Source of the DNA: Kineosporia succinea
GTDB lineage: Bacteria > Actinomycetota > Actinomycetes > Actinomycetales > Kineosporiaceae
Direction: 5' to 3'
DNA length: 64,000 nt
NCBI RefSeq assembly: GCF_030811555.1
Contig: NZ_JAUSQZ010000001.1
Location: 2,265,241-2,329,240 of the forward strand
Positions 26,613-34,050 of the stretch are shown here, one piece after another (the first letter of the stretch is position 1; each line of letters begins with the position of its first letter). A model generated the notes under the pieces. The model was given only the letters and a program-made list of their open reading frames with translations. It was not told where the DNA came from and ran no database searches. Both the position numbers and the translations under genes were made by a program.

Positions 26613-27392
26613 CTACCCTCCGAGAGCCTGGCGGACCACCTTCGAGGCCGGCCGGAACACCTTGTTCACCGCGGGCACCCGGCGGGTGCGGCGTTCGGCC
26701 AGGGCCAGCCACACGTCGCGGTACTGCCCGGCGCGGTGCAGCTGACCACGCAGGTCGGAACCGGTGACCCGGTGGTGCAGCTCGCACGGCACCTCGATCA
26801 CCCGGTAGCCGGCGTTCAGCACGTCGATGGTCAGGCCGGTCTCGACGCCCCAGCCGATCGCCAGCGGCTGAGCGGCGTCGAAGGCGGGGCGGCTGATGCA
26901 GCGGGTGCCCGACAGCGGCTGCGTGGCCGTCCAGCCGGTGGCCTGGCGGATGCCCTTGCGGGCCAGACGCACCACCTTGCCGCTGCCGCCTCCGGCCGTG
27001 GCCTGCGGCGGGATCAGCGAGATGGTCATGTCGGCCTCGCCGGCCAGCACGGGCTCGACGATGGTGGACGTGGCGGCGGCACTCGCTCCCAGGTCACCGT
27101 CGATGAACAGGAGGGCTCGGGGCGAACCGGCGTCGAGCACCGCGGCCCGGGCCGCGCCCGTCTCCATCGCGGCGGCCTTGCCCCGGTTGACCTGGTGACT
27201 GACCACCTGGGCCCCGGCCTCCGCCGCGATCGCCGCGGTCTCGTCGCCGGAGCCGTCGTCGACCACGACCACCAGGTCGGCGCCGGGCAGGGCCAGCGCG
27301 GCCCGCACGGTCGCGGCGATGCGCTCGGCCTCGTCCTTGGCCGGGATGATCACGGCCAGGCCGCCGGGTCGGCCGGGGTTCAGGTCTGCCAC
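26613..27392 (-). CDS. GT2-family glycosyltransferase
   Basis: The 259-residue GT-A enzyme shows 'VIIPAKDEAERIAATV', 'VVVVDDGSGDETAAIA', 'NRGKAAAMETGA' and the metal-binding 'LLFIDGDLG' (the DxD-type region), then 'GWGVETGLTIDVLNAGYRVIEVPCELHHR'. It resembles enzymes that make polyprenyl-phosphate sugars or glucosyl-3-phosphoglycerate. Given two GT-C genes that need a polyprenol-phosphate sugar, donor synthesis is plausible but not shown. It has no membrane anchor. GTG 27392 begins a three-gene operon. Confidence 0.8.
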   Translation of the reverse strand: MADLNPGRPGGLAVIIPAKDEAERIAATVRAALALPGADLVVVVDDGSGDETAAIAAEAGAQVVSHQVNRGKAAAMETGAARAAVLDAGSPRALLFIDGDLGASAAATSTIVEPVLAGEADMTISLIPPQATAGGGSGKVVRLARKGIRQATGWTATQPLSGTRCISRPAFDAAQPLAIGWGVETGLTIDVLNAGYRVIEVPCELHHRVTGSDLRGQLHRAGQYRDVWLALAERRTRRVPAVNKVFRPASKVVRQALGG

Positions 27393-27420
27393 ACCGGTAG
27401 AGGCTAGGCGGTGACCGGTA

Positions 27421-27470
27421 CCGCTGGGAATCCGGGCGGCCGGCTGTTCACCGCCCGGATTCCAGCGGGG
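27421..27470 (-). terminator. Hairpin terminator after the SEC-C gene
   Basis: CCGCTGGGAATCCGGGCGG pairs with CCGCCCGGATTCCAGCGG over about 18 bp with one bulge and an 11-nt loop. It begins directly after the stop of the gene at 27471 and lies before the GT2 operon, so it should isolate the two units. Confidence 0.75.
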
Positions 27471-28430
27471 TCAGCGCAGGGTCACCTGACGCGACACCAC
27501 ACCGGCGCGCACCCGGCGCTCCTCGGCCGTCAGCGGCTCGGTGCGGGCCATCGCCTCGCGCAGCCGCTCGCCGAAGGCCACGATCGGCTTCTCCAGCTCC
27601 TCCGGCTCGGTGTCGTCGGCGAGGTCCCAGACCGGCACGATCAGGCCGCAGGCCCGGAACGAGCCCACGTACCGGGACCCGTCCACCAGCGCGGACTCAC
27701 CCGCGGCGTGCAGCCGGGCGATGCCGTCGAGCACCTCGGTCTCGTCGTCGGTCAGGACCCAGCGCAGGTGGCGGCGGGCGCCCATCTGCACCCAGTACGC
27801 GGCGTCGACGGACTTCAGGCGCTTGGTGGGCACGGCCGCACCGTTCGCCTGCTCGAGCGACTCACGCACCTCGGGGGTGAGCTCGTTGTCCGCGGCGAAC
27901 CAGAAGTCGAAGCCCTCGTGCACGGTGACGTCGAAGCCGCCGGACAGGTCGAGCACGTCCTGCAGACGCGGGCCGGGACCGGGCAGGTCGCTGTCGTCGA
28001 CCGGGTTGCCGGGCTCCAGCTCACGGGCCTTGAGCAGCGCGGCGGCCAGGTCGCGGCTGGCGTCGCCGGAGCCGCCACCGGTCTGCAGGCCGAGCAGCAC
28101 CTCACCGTCGGCGCGGTGCAGGGCCGGCCAGGCCATCGGCAGGATGGTGGCGATGGTGACGGTGCCGCCCCCGAACTCGTCCTTCACCGGCACGACCGCG
28201 GTCGCCGCCGGCACGATCTCGCGCATCGCGACCCAGTCGCGCTCACCGGCCAGGCCCTCGAAGGGCCGGATGACGACCTTCATCGCCTCGATCCGGGCGG
28301 CCCGCCCGTGACACGCCTTGTACCGCTTGCCCGAACCGCACGGGCAGTCCTCACGACCACCGACGACCGGGATCTCACCGTCCACGACGGCGGCGGGGGC
28401 GGATCCGGTTCGGCGCTGCTTCTTTCCCAT
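27471..28430 (-). CDS. DUF5926-family protein with an N-terminal SEC-C zinc motif
   Basis: The 319-residue soluble protein carries a SEC-C motif near its N-terminus: Cys29, Cys31, Cys40 and His41 in 'CPCGSGKRYKACHG', the same zinc knuckle found at the end of SecA. The rest matches the actinobacterial DUF5926 family ('VVIRPFEGLAGERDWVAMREIVPAATA', 'DVLDLSGGFDVTVHEGFDFWF'). Function unknown. SEC-C motifs often bind ribosomal or SecB-like partners, so a role near translation or secretion is possible. Confidence 0.87.
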   Translation of the reverse strand: MGKKQRRTGSAPAAVVDGEIPVVGGREDCPCGSGKRYKACHGRAARIEAMKVVIRPFEGLAGERDWVAMREIVPAATAVVPVKDEFGGGTVTIATILPMAWPALHRADGEVLLGLQTGGGSGDASRDLAAALLKARELEPGNPVDDSDLPGPGPRLQDVLDLSGGFDVTVHEGFDFWFAADNELTPEVRESLEQANGAAVPTKRLKSVDAAYWVQMGARRHLRWVLTDDETEVLDGIARLHAAGESALVDGSRYVGSFRACGLIVPVWDLADDTEPEELEKPIVAFGERLREAMARTEPLTAEERRVRAGVVSRQVTLR

Positions 28431-28440
28431 GACCGGCGAG

Positions 28441-28510
28441 CCTAGGACATGCCCCAGTGATCGGAAGGCTCGATCACGTCGTCTAGGGCTTGCTAGCTCT
28501 GATGCTAGAC
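28441..28510. promoter_or_regulatory. CTAG-rich dyads in a divergent promoter gap
   Basis: CCTAGG (28441-28446), GTCTAG (28481-28486), GCTAGC (28492-28497) and CTAGAC (28505-28510) put four CTAG words in 70 bp. GTCTAG and CTAGAC form an inverted repeat around GCTAGC. CTAG is normally scarce in bacterial DNA. The gap separates the SEC-C gene and the RNA-ligase-like gene, so a regulatory site is possible. Confidence 0.4.
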
Positions 28511-28591
28511 ACGTTTAGATTCCACTCGACCGATGGCCCCTCCGCACGCAAGGATGCCGCACCACGACCGTACGACCACGGGGGAACCATC

Positions 28592-29230
28592 GTGAAGGGT
28601 CTGCACGACCACTGGGTCGAGATGCCGGAATGGCAGCCGGGCCGAGAACTCTGGGCGTTCTACCTGACCTTCGCCGATGCTCACGCGCTGCACGCGCGGG
28701 TCGCCCGCGACCAGGCCGCCCTGACCCGCGTCCATCATCTCGACCCGATCCCGCGCCCGCGGCTGCACCTGAGCGTGCAGGGGATCGCGTTCCGCGACCT
28801 GGTGCACGACGCGGAGATCGAGCGGCTTGCGGACGTGGTGCGCGAGGCGGTCTCGCGGCGTCCCCTGCCGCGGTTGCTGGCGGGGCCGGCCGCGAACGAC
28901 TACGACGCCGTGAGCCTGCCGGTGCAGCCCGCGGCCGAGATCGTGGCGCTGCGCGACCTGGTGCGCCTGACCGCCTACGACCTGATCGGGCCGGAGCGGA
29001 TCTACCAGTTGCCCGAGTCCGAGAGCGGTTTCGTGCCGCACGTCAGCATCGCCTACTCCAGTGCCGAGATCAGCGGCGAGGAGCTGGCCGCCGGGCTGGA
29101 GCACACCAGCCCGGAGACCACGGAGATCGACGTGCGCCACCTGTCGCTGGTGGCCCTGCGGCGCGCCAACAGGGCCTGGTCGTGGCAGCGCGAGGTCCGG
29201 CTGCCGTTCGCCCAGGCCACCACCGTCTAG
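28592..29230 (+). CDS. 2H phosphoesterase superfamily protein (2'-5' RNA ligase-like)
   Basis: GTG 28592 gives a 212-residue protein; the frame is open from 28490, but the upstream part has no family character. Two HxS motifs, His59-Leu-Ser61 and His150-Val-Ser152, are the paired catalytic signature of 2H phosphoesterases such as LigT/ThpR and CPDase. These hydrolyse or form 2'-5' or cyclic phosphodiester bonds in RNA or nucleotides. The substrate is unknown. Its TAG shares CTAG with the stop of the convergent GDPD gene. Confidence 0.83.
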   Translation: MKGLHDHWVEMPEWQPGRELWAFYLTFADAHALHARVARDQAALTRVHHLDPIPRPRLHLSVQGIAFRDLVHDAEIERLADVVREAVSRRPLPRLLAGPAANDYDAVSLPVQPAAEIVALRDLVRLTAYDLIGPERIYQLPESESGFVPHVSIAYSSAEISGEELAAGLEHTSPETTEIDVRHLSLVALRRANRAWSWQREVRLPFAQATTV

Positions 29231-30075
29231 ACGGACACGAGCATCGAGTCGAGCGTCTTCATCGTCTCGGCGGGCTTGTTGGTGATGATCACCGACGCGC
29301 CGGAGTCCAGGCACACACGCACGTGCTCCGGCGTGTCGACCGTCCACACGTGCAGCTCCCGGCCGCGGGCGCGGATGCGCTCGCCCAGACGCGGGTCGCG
29401 GGCCAGCATCTCCACGTCCGGCGCGATCGCCACCCCGGCGGGCACCTGGCCGTCGATCACCGTCATGGGCATGCGCCGCTCCACCAGGTAGACCAGGGGC
29501 AGCGTGGGCGTGAGGGCCCGCATGCGCCGCACCGCGAGCGCCGAGAAGCTCATCATCCGCACCGGAGAGGGTTTCTCCGGGGTGTGCCGGTCCCAGCCGA
29601 ACTCCTGCAACAGCCGGGCCAGCTTGCGCTCGACCAAGCTGCCGTAACGGGTGGGGTGCTTGGTCTCGATCGCGATCTGCACCGGGCGATCGAGGTCGGC
29701 GATCACGGTGAGCAGCTTGCGCAGCGTCAGGAGGTGCGAGCGGTCGGAGTCCTCGACCACGTCGGGCACCTCGTCGCCCGGATCGCCGCTCTCGCGCGAC
29801 AGCTTCTTCCAGGATCCCCAGTCCAGGCCCTCGAGCTGCGCGAGCTCGAGCGTGGAGACGATCCCGGTGCCGTTGGAGGTGCGGTTCACGGTGCGGTCGT
29901 GGACGCACACGAGGTGACCGTCGGCGGTCAGCCGGACGTCACATTCGAGAGCCTGGGCGCCGAGATCGAGGGCGCGCAGATAGGCCGCCAGTGTGTGCTC
30001 GGGCTCTGTGTCACTCGCCCCACGATGCGCGACGACCTGGGGCCTCAGCGAAGTCACGCGAAAAGGTTGCCACAC
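29227..30075 (-). CDS. Glycerophosphodiester phosphodiesterase (cytosolic type)
   Basis: The protein has 282 residues from GTG 30075; GTG 30057 at 'VTSLRPQ' is also possible. It is a TIM-barrel GDPD: 'VVAHRGASDTEPEHTLAAYLRALDLGAQALECDVRLTADGHLVCVHDRTVNRTSNG' holds the catalytic His pair and metal ligands, with 'IAIETKHPTR' and 'VHVWTVDTPEHV'-type strands later. It hydrolyses glycerophosphodiesters to glycerol 3-phosphate and an alcohol, in phospholipid recycling. There is no signal peptide. Confidence 0.92.
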   Translation of the reverse strand: MWQPFRVTSLRPQVVAHRGASDTEPEHTLAAYLRALDLGAQALECDVRLTADGHLVCVHDRTVNRTSNGTGIVSTLELAQLEGLDWGSWKKLSRESGDPGDEVPDVVEDSDRSHLLTLRKLLTVIADLDRPVQIAIETKHPTRYGSLVERKLARLLQEFGWDRHTPEKPSPVRMMSFSALAVRRMRALTPTLPLVYLVERRMPMTVIDGQVPAGVAIAPDVEMLARDPRLGERIRARGRELHVWTVDTPEHVRVCLDSGASVIITNKPAETMKTLDSMLVSV

Positions 30076-30246
30076 GAACGGGCGCTCGGAGGGGCAGAAT
30101 CGGGCGAGTTGTGGGAAGAGCCACGGATGCTCGCCGGACGTTTGCCGGAGCGTCGGAATCTGTCACACCGGCGTTCCCGGCCGGTCACCTGACCGACCGG
30201 GAACCACCGACGTCACACGGTCTTACGAGGTCTTACGGGGTGGAGC

Positions 30247-30795
30247 TCAGGCCTTCTTGTTGGCCTCGATCTCGAGGACGAGCTTGACCTTGTCCGAGAT
30301 CAGGAAGCCACCGGTCTCGAGGGCGGTGTTCCAGGAGATGCCCCAGTCGCTCCGGTTGATGGTCGCGGAGCCGTCGAAGCCGGCCTTCTGCACGCCCCAC
30401 GGGTCGGCGGCGAGACCGTTGAACTCCCACTTGATCTCGACCGGCTTGGCGACACCCTTGATGGTGAGGTCGCCGACCAGGATCAGGTCGTCACCGTCGA
30501 GCTTGGCCGAGGTGCTCTTGAAGGTGATCTTCGGGTTGTTGTCGGCGTCCCAGAAGTCGGCCGAGCGCAGGTGACCGTCACGCTGGTCGTTGCCGGTCTG
30601 GATGCTGGTGGCGTCGATCTCGAGCTCGGCGCTCGAGGCCTCCGGGTTGGCGGCGTCGATGACGGCGGTGCCCGAGAAGGAGGCGAAGTGGCCACGGGTC
30701 GTGGAGACCATGGCGTGCTTCACGGCGAAGCCAACGGTGCTGTGGCCCGGGTCGATCTCCCAGGTGCCGGTCAGCTCAGCGGGGAAGTTGCTCAT
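30247..30795 (-). CDS. YceI-family lipocalin-like protein
   Basis: The 182-residue protein is a typical YceI domain: 'TWEIDPGHSTVGFAVKHAMVSTTRGHFASFSGT', then 'RSADFWDADNNPKITFKST' and 'LTIKGVAKPVEIKWEFNG'. It forms a beta-barrel that binds long polyisoprenoid or fatty chains. There is no signal peptide, so it stays in the cytosol. ATG 30795 is supported by a GAGG site. A dyad upstream resembles a MarR operator; MarR proteins often control yceI genes. Confidence 0.92.
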   Translation of the reverse strand: MSNFPAELTGTWEIDPGHSTVGFAVKHAMVSTTRGHFASFSGTAVIDAANPEASSAELEIDATSIQTGNDQRDGHLRSADFWDADNNPKITFKSTSAKLDGDDLILVGDLTIKGVAKPVEIKWEFNGLAADPWGVQKAGFDGSATINRSDWGISWNTALETGGFLISDKVKLVLEIEANKKA

Positions 30796-30856
30796 CAAGA
30801 ACCTCACAGGACGTCGGTGGGCCTCGCGGCCCGGCGGGGGTGGAGCGGCGTTGCTG

Positions 30857-30878
30857 GTTGAACCCTAGATGATTCAAC
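30857..30878. promoter_or_regulatory. Dyad upstream of yceI, MarR-like
   Basis: GTTGAA (30857-30862) and TTCAAC (30873-30878) are inverted around 10 bp. TTGAA...TTCAA dyads are typical of MarR-family operators. It lies about 62 bp before the yceI start, in the divergent gap shared with the DUF445 gene. Confidence 0.5.
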
Positions 30879-30986
30879 GTTCACCTAACCAGTCCGGCGC
30901 GGATTAATTCCCGCTCTTGGCCGAACGGCCACCTCTCCGGTCGTCTCGGATGCCCATGAGCCCGGGTTAAGCGTCAGGATCTATCC

Positions 30987-32270
30987 ATGACCGTCGCTCC
31001 CGTCCGTCCTCCTTCGTCACCCCGGTTGGCCGGCAGCACCGAGGCCGACGAGCGCCGCCGGGTCGCGCTGCGGCGGATGAAGACCGTCGCGACCACGCTG
31101 CTCGCCGTGGCGGCGGTGATCTACGTGGCCACCCTCAAGCAGGACGGCGTGCTCGGTTTCGTGAACGCGGCGGCCGAGGCGGCGATGGTCGGCGCCCTGG
31201 CCGACTGGTTCGCGGTGACCGCCCTGTTCCGTCACCCGCTGGGCATCCCGATCCCGCACACCGCGCTCATCCCGACGCGGAAGGACCAGATCGGCGAGAG
31301 CCTGCAGGAGTTCGTCGCCGACAACTTCCTGTCCGAGGACATCGTGCGGGAGAAGGTCGGGCAGGCCGAGGTGACCCGGCGCATCGGCAGCTGGCTGGCC
31401 GAGCCGGAGCACGCCGAGCGGGTCGGGGCCGAGCTGTCCACCGCCGGACACGGCGTGCTGAGCGTGCTGCGCGACGACGACGTGGCCGCGATGCTCGAGC
31501 AGGTCGTGGTGCCGCGGGCGGCCGACATCCCGCTCAGCCCACTGGCCGGTGGTCTGCTCGACGGGATTCTCGACGACGGTGCCCACCGCCGCCTGGTCGA
31601 CCTCCTGCTCGACGAGGGCCGGTCCTGGCTGGAGGCCAACTCCGACCGGATCATGCTGCTGGTCACCGAGCAGGCCCCGGGCTGGACCCCGCAGTGGGTG
31701 GACAACCGCATCGCCCGGCGCGTCTACGACGAGCTGCACCGCTGGCTCTCGGAGGTCGCGGCCGACCAGCAGCACCCGGCCCGCCAGGCGCTCGACGACC
31801 TGCTGCGCCGCCTGGCCCGTGACATGCGCTCCGACCCGGACACCCAGGCCAAGGTCGAGGCGATCAAGATGCGCCTCCTCGAGCACCCGGAGCTGCGCAG
31901 GGCCACGATCGCCCTGTGGTCGACGGTGCGCCGGATGCTGCTCGAGGCCCTCGCCGACCCGCAGGGTGAGCTGCGCCGCCGCATCGTCGACGCCCTCACC
32001 GACCTGGGCAAGCGCCTGTCCACCGACCACGCGCTGCAGGCCCGTCTCGACACCTACGCCCAGGACGTCGTGGGCTACGTGGTGCGCAACTACGCCGGTG
32101 AGCTGGCCACGGTGATCAGCGAGACGGTGAAGCGCTGGGACGCCGTGGACGCCTCGAAGCGCATCGAGCTGCACGTGGGCCGTGACCTGCAGTTCATCCG
32201 CATCAACGGCACCGTGGTCGGGGCCCTGGCGGGCCTGGTGATCCACACCTTCACCCTGCTGATCAGCTGA
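30987..32270 (+). CDS. DUF445 (YjiN-like) membrane protein
   Basis: The 427-residue protein fits the DUF445 family: a helix near 33-50, then the signature 'AAEAAMVGALADWFAVTALFRHPLGIPIPHTALIPTRKDQIGESL', a long helical region, and a final hydrophobic helix 'INGTVVGALAGLVIHTFTLLI'. It is probably anchored at both ends. Function unknown. It is divergent from yceI and convergent with the ATPase gene. The 81-bp downstream gap is AT-rich but shows no clear hairpin. Confidence 0.88.
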   Translation: MTVAPVRPPSSPRLAGSTEADERRRVALRRMKTVATTLLAVAAVIYVATLKQDGVLGFVNAAAEAAMVGALADWFAVTALFRHPLGIPIPHTALIPTRKDQIGESLQEFVADNFLSEDIVREKVGQAEVTRRIGSWLAEPEHAERVGAELSTAGHGVLSVLRDDDVAAMLEQVVVPRAADIPLSPLAGGLLDGILDDGAHRRLVDLLLDEGRSWLEANSDRIMLLVTEQAPGWTPQWVDNRIARRVYDELHRWLSEVAADQQHPARQALDDLLRRLARDMRSDPDTQAKVEAIKMRLLEHPELRRATIALWSTVRRMLLEALADPQGELRRRIVDALTDLGKRLSTDHALQARLDTYAQDVVGYVVRNYAGELATVISETVKRWDAVDASKRIELHVGRDLQFIRINGTVVGALAGLVIHTFTLLIS

Positions 32271-32351
32271 CCCCCGAGAGCTTGAGGATGGGGCTTTCTA
32301 TGTCTCTCTAACGAAAACTCTAGATAGATCGACCAGGCAGCCGACGCGTCT

Positions 32352-33569
32352 TCAATCAGTAGCCTGACGCCGGAGGTAACGCCCGAAATGCGGCACGGTG
32401 AAAGCGATCCGGCCGCGCTCACCGGAGTAGATCAGGCCCTTCTTGATCAGCGAGTCGCGGGCCGGCGACAGCGACTGCGGCTTGCGGCCCAGCACCAGCG
32501 CGATCTCGGAGGTGGACACGCCCGCGTCGCCCATCGACAGACCGGGCGGCAGATCGGCCGAGACGTCGGCCATGGCCCGCAGGTACTCCCGCTCGGCCGG
32601 GGTGGCCCGCTCGTAGCGGGAGCCGAAGAAGCCCACCGCGAGCTCGGCCTCGGCCTCCGGGGCGGCCACTTTCACGTCGTCGGCGGTGATCGGCGTGCGC
32701 GGCGCGACATCCCACGCGCCCTTGCCGTAGGCCTGGATGAAGTACGGGTACCCGGCCGTGACCTCGTACATCGCGGCCAGGGCCTCTTCGGTGAAGTCCG
32801 CACCCTCTTCCTGTGCGGGCGAGCGCAGGGCCCGGGCGGCGGCCTCCGGATCGAGCCGGTCGATGCGGGCGTAACGAAAGAGCCGCTCGGAGTAGGACTT
32901 GCTGGCCGAGAGCACCGCGGGCAGGTGCGGCAGACCGGCACCGACCACCACCAGGGGCAGACCCTGCTGACCCAGCTCGTGACAGGCCGCGCAGAGCGCC
33001 GAGACGTCGTCGGGCAGCAGGTCTTGCATCTCGTCGATGAACACCGCGATGCCCCGCCCGGCGCCGGCCGCCACCCCGGCGATGTCGGTGAACAGCTCGA
33101 CCAGGTCGATCTCGATGTCACCGGAGTCGGCGCGGCCGGGCACCGCGGGCACGTCGATGCCGGGCTGCCAGCGGTCGCGCAGGGTGGTCTTGGTCTTGGC
33201 CGGAACCTCTTTCAGCGCAAAGGATTTCAGGATCCCCAGCACATGGCTGGTGTCTTCGCGGTTGGCCGGGGCCAGCTCCCGCACGGCCTGATGCAGGGCG
33301 GCGGCCAGCGGACGGCGCAGAGGGGTGTCGGGCCGGGCCTCGAGCTTGCCCGTCCCCCACTGCTTGCGCACCGCGGCCGAGCGCAAAGCATTGAGCAGCA
33401 CGGTCTTTCCGACGCCGCGCAGGCCGATCAGCACCAGGCTGCGTTCGGGCCGGCCCCGGCTGATGCGTTCCAGCACCACGTCGAAACTGTCGAGCTCGGT
33501 GTCGCGCCCCGCCAGCTCGGGCGGCCGCTGCCCGGCACCGGGGGCGTAGGGATTGCGCACCGGATCCAT
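32352..33569 (-). CDS. AAA ATPase with a C-terminal winged-helix region
   Basis: The 405-residue protein (ATG 33569; 33572 adds one Met) has a Walker A 'GLRGVGKT' (49-56), a Walker B 'VFIDEMQDL' (about 176-184), a sensor region and a C-terminal domain that looks like a winged helix ('MGDAGVSTSEIALVLGRKPQSLSPARDSLIKKGLIYSGERGRIAFTVPHF'). This resembles Orc1/Cdc6-like or STAND-type ATPases found singly in actinobacteria. It probably acts on DNA or in a regulatory complex, with the target unknown. The NYN gene ends about 95 bp upstream on the same strand. Confidence 0.8.
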   Translation of the reverse strand: MDPVRNPYAPGAGQRPPELAGRDTELDSFDVVLERISRGRPERSLVLIGLRGVGKTVLLNALRSAAVRKQWGTGKLEARPDTPLRRPLAAALHQAVRELAPANREDTSHVLGILKSFALKEVPAKTKTTLRDRWQPGIDVPAVPGRADSGDIEIDLVELFTDIAGVAAGAGRGIAVFIDEMQDLLPDDVSALCAACHELGQQGLPLVVVGAGLPHLPAVLSASKSYSERLFRYARIDRLDPEAAARALRSPAQEEGADFTEEALAAMYEVTAGYPYFIQAYGKGAWDVAPRTPITADDVKVAAPEAEAELAVGFFGSRYERATPAEREYLRAMADVSADLPPGLSMGDAGVSTSEIALVLGRKPQSLSPARDSLIKKGLIYSGERGRIAFTVPHFGRYLRRQATD

Positions 33570-33666
33570 CATCAGAGCGTATCCGGGTGTCTACGCTCTG
33601 GCCTAGAACCAGCAATAGCGTTTTATGTACGTTTTACCCCGGCGCCCCGCCCTGAACCGCCCGGCC

Positions 33667-34050
33667 TCAGGCCACTCGGTCCAGGGCCGCGCGGAGGGTG
33701 CCCGGACCCATCACCCTGGCCTCCTCGGGCAGGCGCGCCCGCAGCCCCCGGTCGGCCGTGGCCACCAGAGGCACCCGGCCGGCGGCGACGATCTCCTCGG
33801 CCAGCGCCACGATCGTGCTGTCACCGTCGGCGGTGGCCCGGACGACCTCGACCGGTTCGGGTGCACCGGCCCCCTTGGCCTTACCCTCCACGACGGCGAG
33901 AATCCTGGTCAGGTGCCGGCCTTCGAGCTCGGTGAGCGCCGCGAGCTCCCCCATCAGCCGGGTGGCCGCACCCAGCCGGTCGCGCCACCAGCCGTCCGGC
34001 CGGCTGCCCATCACGTTGGCGACGTCGACCACCAGGACGACCTCAGTCAT
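33667..34050 (-). CDS. NYN/PIN-like nuclease-fold protein
   Basis: A 127-residue protein with 'VVLVVDVANVMGSRPDGWWRDR' at the N-terminus and 'STIVALAEEIVAAGRVPLVATADRGLRARLPEEARVMGP' later; the spaced Asp residues fit the metal site of NYN/PIN domains. Databases often label these proteins 'NTP pyrophosphohydrolase', which the sequence does not show. RNA cleavage is a plausible activity. The ATG at 34050 overlaps the stop of the E1 gene (ATGA), so translation is coupled. Confidence 0.75.
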   Translation of the reverse strand: MTEVVLVVDVANVMGSRPDGWWRDRLGAATRLMGELAALTELEGRHLTRILAVVEGKAKGAGAPEPVEVVRATADGDSTIVALAEEIVAAGRVPLVATADRGLRARLPEEARVMGPGTLRAALDRVA

